Positions 56,885 through 64,000 of a stretch of DNA of 64,000 nucleotides are shown here, piece by piece. Numbering within the stretch: position 1 is the stretch's first letter; the number at the start of each line of letters is the position of its first letter. The notes below the pieces were generated by a model. The model worked only from the letters and a program-made list of their open reading frames with translations. It had not been told where the DNA came from and did no database searches. The stretch is from Megamerina dolium. Taxonomy: Eukaryota > Arthropoda > Insecta > Diptera > Megamerinidae. Where the stretch lies: NCBI GenBank assembly GCA_963854835.1, contig OY978529.1, positions 43,768,055-43,832,054 of the forward strand. The letters are read 5' to 3'. Position numbers and translations under genes: made by a program.

Positions 56885-58699
56885 AAGCTAACTCATTAAA
56901 CAGGCGCCTCAACTTCAGAAATGGGTTACCGGTGTGACTCTTAAAGTCCATCAAAGATATCCTAAATGGTACCGCCTTGAGCTAGAGCGAGACAAATTGA
57001 CTCTGAAAGAAGGGAATCGCACTTCATATACTGCCAACATCCCGTGAACGACTACGCTTGGTTCAATGCTCCAATTTCCAGAAATTTGGACATACCAAAA
57101 AATATTGTACACTTCCCAGTGCATATCTGAGGTGACTAGATGAGTCACATACTGCACAATGTCATATTTGATATGATAATACAATAAAAATATTCTGTTA
57201 TAAACCCGCATAGTAAAACCATGAATAATTTAAAGATGCAAATGGCGTCAGTCAACATAAATATTTTTTTAATGCCAATTTCGGAAATGCACCTCACTCA
57301 GAAATATTATTTTCAGACGGAAGGGTACACAGTGCTTGATACCAACCACCCTGGAAGCAAAGCTCGTGATGGTACAGCTATTCTTATCCAGAACGGAATA
57401 CGGCATTTCAGCAAGCAACAACTATTGAGCTCGAAGGATATTCCACAGGCCTAACATTAGCATTTAGTATTATTTTAGTATCAACGATACTAAATTTATA
57501 TTTTTTTTTTTTATACTAAATTTATATACTAAATTTATACTAAATTTATGGCTGTCGGAGATTTTAATGCAAATCATACTCACTGGAGCGCACGTTTAAT
57601 AACTTCCAAAGGTAGAATGCTATCGTCAGTGATAAACGAGCTTGGCTTAGCATCTTGTGCAATGGCAATCTCAAAATGATATCAGACAAATGAAGGGTCC
57701 AGACCTAATTGATTTCGCAATCACCAAGAATTTGAAAAATATACACCTTGGTGTGCATTCCTTTTCAAAGCTATCTTCTGATCATTCTCCCACGAGAATA
57801 ACTCTTATCACTAAACACTATAAACAGGAAAACGGTCTCGATTATAAGCAAACAGATCGGCTTAAATATAAAACGTATAGTATATAAGCTCACATCTTAA
57901 TATATTAAAATTCTTCTAAAATCAGAACATAATACAAGCCATTCTATTTCCGAATACACGGAGATGTTTTCTCAAGCTGTGAAAATTAATACATTGTAAA
58001 CTAAGTCTGTAACCCGACAAGAATGGAGTCCCAAAGGTATACAAGAGTTTCTCTCTGAAGAGTGATCACTCAGGAGAAAATGGCAAAATCATAGATTATC
58101 TCTAAAAGAGAATGAAAATATGTATTAAGAATCTTCAACGTCTTCTAAAAGAGAGAGAACTTTATGTTTTACGAACATGTGGAGACTCCCTGTCGTATAG
58201 ATACATCAAGCTATTCATTATAGCGAGCAGCTAAAATCATAAACTGTACCTATTATAGGAATTTTCAATACCGAAAGGCATCTCAATACTCCGTTTAATG
58301 CAATTATTCACACCGGCTACTTTCCCCAGCCATTACAAATGTCTTGAATATAAAGGATTGTCAGGGTAGGAAAAGATCGCATAAATGTCGTTTTCTACAG
58401 ACCTTTTAGCTTCCTATCAATTTCCTCAAAACCCTTTGAAAACTTGATAATAAAGCGTTTTAGAAATGCTTCGAACACAAAAACGTCATCCTGGACATCA
58501 GTTTCAATTCCGGAGGAAACACAGCACAATAGAGCAAGTTTATCGTATTGTAAAGATTTCTGATCAAACTAAAAGTATCTACACGGACTTACATTTTACG
58601 CTTGTATCTGATGAAGTGTCCAGACTTGCTACGGCTATTTAACTAAGCTTGAGAAGCAGCCGAATGCATTACATTGAAGAGGTGAATGCGTAATTAATG
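56885..58699 (+). mobile_element. Jockey-type LINE: ORF1 end, endonuclease, RT start
   Basis: ORF1 end: VQCSNFQKFGHTKKYC (a zinc knuckle with one Cys changed to Phe). ORF2 from about 57210: NIFLMPISEMHLTQKYYFQT, KARDGTAILIQNGIRHFSKQ, AVGDFNANHTHWSA, GPDLIDFAITKNLKNIHLGV, SSDHSPTRITL, all endonuclease motifs. RT remnants follow near 58370-58600 (FLQTF.LPINFLKTL, GGNTAQ). A short ATT/AAATTTAT repeat interrupts at 57480-57550. Dead. Confidence 0.78.
58309..58402. repeat. 94-bp duplicate, copy 1
   Basis: CACACCGGCTACTTTCCCCA...TTTTCTACAGAC is repeated at 61331-61424 with a single mismatch (TTGTCAGG against TTCTCAGG). Confidence 0.95.
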
Positions 58700-59240
58700 C
58701 TACGTCTGCTTAAGATAAACCTTCAACACAGTAAAGCAGCCTCAGCTGTCGTCCTTTGCCATCTGGCAGAAGATCAGCCAAACTTTGTCTTTGTTTAGGA
58801 GCCTTCAATGGGCTAGGAAAGTCGAAATGGAATTTAGTACGAGTTAAGTTATATGTTTCAGAACAGGAAGGATATTAGAATAACAATTGGGGTTTTAACA
58901 GTTCATGGCCTCTTTAGTAGACACGCGAATAGATTAGCACCACCTTTCATGACTACTGCAGAAGCTGCAGGGATACAGAAGAAGACGAAACAGTAGAACA
59001 TCTCCTGTGTGGATTCCAGGCTCTGAGTAGAAGAAGGTTCACTGCATTCGGACTGCTTCCGCGCCTCAGAGGTTGCATATATAAAATTAACTAAGATAGT
59101 GTTATATATTAAATCCATAGGTTGACTCAGAGAAGGCCAGGTTGGGTAGGGACTAGCTCAAGTGGTATCACAACGTACCTTTAATAGGCCTAAATGCGTC
59201 GTCAGACAACCACCCTATAAACCTAATCTATGCCGTTGCA
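58700..59240 (+). mobile_element. R1/LOA-group LINE, ends joined, with 3' UTR
   Basis: LLKINLQHSKAASAVVLCHL...EDQPNFVFV, the start of an R1-type endonuclease, is joined within 100 bp to a C-terminal region LFSRHANRLAPPF ... DETVEHLLCGFQALSRRRF-like text. The 3' UTR has AGTGGTATCACAACG, GGCCTAAATGCGTCGTCAGA and AACCTAATCTA. Almost the whole coding region is deleted. The UTR matches the tail of SINE S4. Confidence 0.72.
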
Positions 59241-59646
59241 CAACGGGAGTTACAAAGTGTCATTCTGCAAAAACGAATGAGCTTCGCAGGAATACCGAAC
59301 TTAGACTTTGTTGTGTAGAGGTACTCCCTTACCGGACTGTCGAATGCGGTTTTATAATCAACAAATAGATGGTGTGTGTCGATCTATTTTTCTTGGGTCT
59401 TCCCCAGGATTCGGTGCAGTCTAAAAATCTGGTCGATGATGGATATACCAGGTCTGAAGCCTCACTGATAAGGTCCAATCAGGTTGTTAGGGGTAGGGTT
59501 CAACCTTTCACACAGTACGCTACAGTACAATGTGATGCTAAGAAGACTTCTTCCACGGTAGTTGGCGCAAATTGTTGGGCCTCCTTTCTTATGTACGGGA
59601 CATAGAACATCGAGCTTCCAATCATCGGGCATGCTTTCATCCGACC
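59232..59646 (-). mobile_element. RTE-type LINE copy e, fragment
   Basis: The minus strand holds MPDDWKLDVLCPVHKK-like, YRGRSLL, GPYQ.GFRPG, IIDQIFRLHRILGKTQEK and SPVREYLYTTKSKFGIPAKL blocks in broken frames. No 3' end. Confidence 0.8.
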
Positions 59647-59649
59647 GGA

Positions 59650-60335
59650 GTTTGTCGTCTTGGGTAATTTCTTTCCTAAAACAAAGATATTTGTCAAGTC
59701 TTGTCTTTTTTCTCTTAGAAAAGCTGTACGGTAAATGTATGTTCCATTGTTATGTGTTTCTGTAGGCAACATTCGCATAGTGTGTCTTCAACAATCTTTA
59801 TCTTATTTAAGTCATAGTTAGACATATAGTGTCCAGTCAAAACCCCATATAGAAGTCTAAGGTTTTGTCAGCTTAAAATTAGGGCATCCTTGCTCCTTTT
59901 GACATAATATGATGGAAACTTTTTTGAATCCTTAGTCCCTCAAGTCCATCGCACATTCATCTATTTCCTAGTTTATATATGTTTTAGTAAAGCTCAGTTG
60001 CAGATCAGGTGCTGAGGTGGGACATTCAGGCCGGATTCTTGCCTGCTTATCTACCGTTCCGTAATTATTAAAACACCCTTACCTGTACAAAGGTAAATGT
60101 TACTGTATTTTTCCTCGCCACCTAGTTTAGGGACTTGTGACATTCTAAGACGGATTTGTGGAAGGCTGATTGTGTGATAGTACATTCATTTTGATTTTGT
60201 TGTATTCTTTTACATCATTTTTCAAATAGATTCATTAATCACTTAATCATCTCCGGTGAGAAGATGGCGGGCTTCTTGACCATGTGTCCATGCAGATTGC
60301 ATCTTGGTCCTACTACTACCGTCCCCACACCTTGG
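59650..60335 (-). mobile_element. RNase-H-type LINE C-terminal relic
   Basis: The minus strand gives LNKIKIVEDTLCECCLQKHI-like and ETHNNGTYIYRTAFLREKRQ text, a C-terminal CxxC..H..C region as in I-group elements, then unassigned upstream sequence with stops. Low confidence in clade. Confidence 0.45.
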
Positions 60336-60744
60336 GACGTTTTTGAACTGTCACACAATGGTCGAAGAAGCCAAGTTTTACGCGAAAAATGTGTATTTTA
60401 AAATTGTGATAAATTAGTCGGAATAAAGTCATTCCTACTCAGAAACGTCCAATCAATAAAAATTCGTTTCTAAATTATCAATATCTTAATAACATGGATT
60501 ATTTTTCAAGAGATATTTTTTAATAGTTCCTTACGAAGATTTATTTCACATACTAATTATAGCATCTGATACAGTAATGTTCAGCATGAGACGAGTTCTT
60601 CGAAAAGCGGATGTTATATCCAAAGAACTTATCAGTCTTCTGTGAGAACCAAGTTAAAACTCATCAGTTTTAGTTGAAACCGACACAAATGAGTCCATTT
60701 GACACCTGTCAACTGTCAATGTTTTAATTTGAAATAAAATTGAT

Positions 60745-61040
60745 TCATTAAAAAATAAATAAATATGTGGAATTTGTAAGACCCACAGGGCTCTTTAGCC
60801 GAGCTTCACTATTGTGGTTGTTAAATTTTGGACAGTGTGAGAAGGGACCTACTTATATAAGCAGGTTCCGAACGGCAGAGCCCTTGAGACATCACTTTTT
60901 CTGAGCTTTGTCACAGAGGTCTTTCCGAAGCTTTTCCACAGCTAATTGTTACTGCAGGAAAAATTGCCTATTGCTTGCCGATCGTTGGGTACCGTTCAAA
61001 GGAAAATTCTTTTCCGAAATTCAAGTTGTGCTAATCAGTG
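60745..61040 (-). mobile_element. SINE copy S16, (ATTT)n tail, head lost
   Basis: The plus strand begins AAAAATAAATAAATATGTGG, contains GGTTCCGAACGGCAGAGCCC and ends TTCAAGTTGTGCTAATCAG. The tRNA-like head is missing. Confidence 0.82.
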
Positions 61041-62076
61041 GCGTTTTCAAAAAGATTTTCCTATTTTTAAGGAAATTGGCAGTTGATTTGACAGCTGCCA
61101 ACTGTCAAAATAGATAGATTTTATAGTAAATTCGGATTTATCATTACAAAGATAATGTGATCCTAAGATAATTTGTACATAATTTTTTAACCATTTCGAG
61201 GTTGGTTACAAATTCATTCGACTGGGAATTATTCCATCACAGAATATTGTCAAGCTCATGGTCGGGTCTATTAGATTATATCTTGTGTATATATGAAAAA
61301 GATAATATTATATTTATAGAGGTATATTAACACACCGGCTACTTTCCCCAGCCATTACAAATGTCTTGAATATAAAGGATTCTCAGGGTAGGAAAAGATC
61401 GCATAAATGTCGTTTTCTACAGACATATAAAGACATCTTTTCATTGCTTTCTTTTACAAAAAAAAACCTCATTCCACTCTAGTATATAGCTCCTAAAATA
61501 TAAAAATCAATTTTTAGCTAAAATCTAAAATAACACGGTCAGACAAAATAGGACCACTTTCCGATGTTGGAAATTTCACATTGCTTTTTTTGAGCCTTCA
61601 TACCCACAAATGTATGAACAAAATATTCTGAAGACTTCATTGCCTACGAATCGCTTCTTTGTGCACAAATGGTAGTATCATCTTACATGAATGACTCATA
61701 TAATTGGATGGTATACCTTTTAGGTATACTATCGACCTATTTGTGCAGTTCTTGGAATCCTTGAGGATTCCATCGTGCACCGTGCATTGGTTAAGTATTA
61801 CAAAATGAGGCTAAAACACATACTTTACATGAGAAGAGTATAAATAGAATTGAATTAAATATAGAATATACAGTTTAGTTTAGAAAAAATCAGGACATAC
61901 GCTTGGAAATATTTCTGTAGGGTCTTACGAAGTAGAAGGATTAGATTAAGAGCAATAAGAACAGCATAAAAATTATATTTATATAATTGTTTTGCGAAAA
62001 AACTCACATGGTTTCGAGAACACTCGATTTGATATAATTGTCAAATCGACTTCCAATCAATTAATTACGCTGTAAA
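61041..62076. other. Unassigned, with two small hairpins
   Basis: Contains the second 94-bp duplicate (61331-61424), the GTATACC-TTTTA-GGTATAC hairpin at 61711-61729, and the TGGAATCC-TTGA-GGATTCCA hairpin at 61753-61772. No gene seen. Confidence 0.45.
61331..61424. repeat. 94-bp duplicate, copy 2
   Basis: One mismatch from 58309-58402, with unrelated flanks on both sides. The source is part of an old Jockey element. Confidence 0.95.
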
Positions 62077-64000
62077 CTAATTCAATGAAGGCAAACGACT
62101 TCTGTTTAGTCATTTTTGAATATATTATTAGTTCTAACTTGACTCTTGCAAACATGGGCACAGATCCGACCTTCATTACCTGCAACAGGGAGGAGGTTTT
62201 AGATATAACGCTTACAAACGACTCTTCGGACTGTCTAGTTAGGGAATGGAGGGTTGACAAAGAACACTCTTTCTCGAGCCGAGGATCACTAATCAATGGC
62301 AACCCTATAAGGAGAGCCTACGAGTGTTTAAAAAGGCGATAAGGAAAGCAAAAAGATCATCATGGAATGACTTTTGCAATAACATAGAAGAAATTTCAGA
62401 ATCAATCCGCCTACGAAAGATTCTCGCAAGGAATCCAGTTACATCCAGCTTCATTATGAAGGGGGTGGTGATTGGACTACTTCAAGTCTGGAAACTCTTC
62501 GGGTACTAATTGATACCCATTTTCCAGGCTGTTTGGAGGACAGCCCTGGCCGAACTCTCAATGTTAATCCTAGTAGAATTACCTACGACGTCTCGCACAA
62601 AATAATCAATAAAACAAAAATTAATTGGGCGATAAATAATTTTAAACCATTCAAGTTACCAGGACCTGATGGTGTTATACCCGCGGACATGCAGAAGTGT
62701 GCGGATCTTTTAACACCTTGGTTGGAGGTAATCTTCTCTGCATGCCTAAGGCTATGTTATGTCCCCAAGACATGGCTAAAAGTACACGTGGTGTTTATCC
62801 CTCAAGGCGGAAAAACGTCCCACTCAAAGCCAAGTGATTTCAGACCTATAAGTCTATCATCCATCTTATTGAGAACCCTTGAAAGACTACTTGATGTGCA
62901 CTTAAGGAGCTCTATAGATACTAAGAATATCTATTCATTGCAACATACATACAATAAAGGTAAGTCCGTTGAGACAGCCCTTCACCCACTTGTGCAGAAG
63001 ATCGAAACATTTATGCACTGCAAAGAATATAGCCTGGTTACCTTTCTATATATTGAGGGGGCCTTCAATAACATAAACCCAGAAGCAGTCGAAAACTCTC
63101 TTGCTATGCTTAAGGTGGATGAACCTATTTTTAGCTTCATTAGTCTGTTGCTAAAGCAAAGAGTGATAAACTCAAAATTGGGTACTTCATTTATTAGTAG
63201 ATTTGCGATTAAGGGCACCCCTCAAGGGGGTGTGTTGTCGCCTTTTTTGTGGAACTTAACCATCAATGAAGTTCTCATATCATTACAGGCCACGGGCTAC
63301 AAAGCGGTGGCTTATGCAAATGACGTGGTACTTGTGGCACCGGCAAAATATTTAAATACACTCACCGAAGTGATGAACCATTCCTTATCACTCTATTCCT
63401 GTAAGAAATCCATAGGTAAGAGATGAGGGATGAGTCCAACAATCGTATCATGGCTATACTATGCGGTCATCAGACCAGTTTTATTTTATGGAGTACTAGT
63501 CTGGTGGGGATCCTTAAATAACAACATACACAGACGGCTAATAGACAAGGCCAAAGGACGTCTGCGATGTTGACAACAGGTGCTCTAAGACTCACCCCGT
63601 CAAAAGCACTCTACTCGCTATTGCATCTACTCCCCGTAGATATCATCAATTAGGCTAAATATAGCTTCACGTTGAGCTCAACCAGGATATGGGCATTCAA
63701 GGAAACTGGGGGAGCGTACTACAATTCCGAATGCCATCGACTCCCGTACCATGCTTTGACAATAGATTCTCAAACCATATACATCTTTCAAAGATGTTTA
63801 TATCTACACCGACAGTCAAGCCTCCATTAAATCTCTCGCAGGAACGTTCGTTTAAATGCCGCTCAGCCCTTAACGAGCTAGCGGAGCACTATAATGTACA
63901 CACTGTATGGGTACCGGGGCATAGGGATATTCCAGGGAACTGTGAGGCAGATGAATAGGCGAGATCGGGCACTAGGTTGCCAGAGATCTATGCATCTCAT
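62077..64000 (+). mobile_element. R1/LOA-group LINE copy 2, runs off window
   Basis: Endonuclease end (62085-62342) with LTLANMGTDPTFITCNREEV and REWRVDKEHSFSS. RT fr 62533-63426 with KLPGPDGVIPADMQKCADLL, SDFRPISLSSILLRTLERLL, KGTPQGGVLSPFLWNL and AYANDVVLVA (catalytic YADD changed to YAND). A deletion of about 240 bp follows MNHSLS. RNase H remains include YTDSQASIKSLA (shifted) and HYNVHTVWVPGHRDIPGNCE with a stop after EADE. Very close to copy 1. Continues past 64000. Confidence 0.9.

Overview
This is eukaryotic (insect) DNA: AT-rich, intron-containing and dominated by transposable elements. Two host genes can be read through spliced exons with GT/AG junctions. The first is a complete TMEM33/Kr-h2-like ER membrane protein gene on the plus strand (1897-2897). 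The second is the 3' half of a TMTC2-like transmembrane/TPR gene on the minus strand (15137-13480), whose upstream exons I cannot find in the window. The gene types, a rosa-like DD41D mariner, a DINE-1-type Helentron-associated element, RTE/R1-LOA/I/Jockey LINEs and short introns suggest a higher dipteran, plausibly a tephritid fruit fly. The species is inference.

Layout. 1-15.2 kb is the more gene-like part: TMEM33, a stretch rich in CGATA/TATCGATA boxes (3.2-4.9 kb), two weak unrecognised terminal exons, a piggyBac relic, an I-type LINE relic, and the TMTC2 exons with a SINE in one intron and a SINE set between long (TA)n tracts downstream. 15.4-17.3 kb holds Tc1 and RTE debris. 17.35-22.65 kb is a fairly young Ty3/gypsy retrotransposon (SAP-domain Gag, CCHC, PR-RT-RH-IN, tRNA-Leu-like primer site) with at least four breaks and a truncated 3' LTR ending at a perfect hairpin. 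From 22.7 kb to the end I see no host gene: only nested LINE, mariner/Tc1, SINE and HINE copies.

Several insertions can be dated relative to each other because target-site duplications or empty sites are present: an R1/LOA-type LINE inside an I-type LINE (TSD CGCCTACGC), an RTE inside another RTE (16-bp TSD), an RTE inside an RNase-H LINE (17-bp TSD), a SINE inside a rosa-like mariner (12-bp TSD), and a HINE inside a locally triplicated segment whose sister copies show the empty site.

The most novel-looking material is a tRNA-headed SINE family with at least fourteen copies. It has two alternative 3' tails, one matching the 3' UTRs of LINEs in the same window, and a longer composite form joined to AGTGAACACT-motif repeats. 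The other notable feature is a three-unit segmental array at 38.1-42.8 kb carrying a 13-bp minisatellite of that motif. No functional RNA gene, CRISPR array or operon is present.
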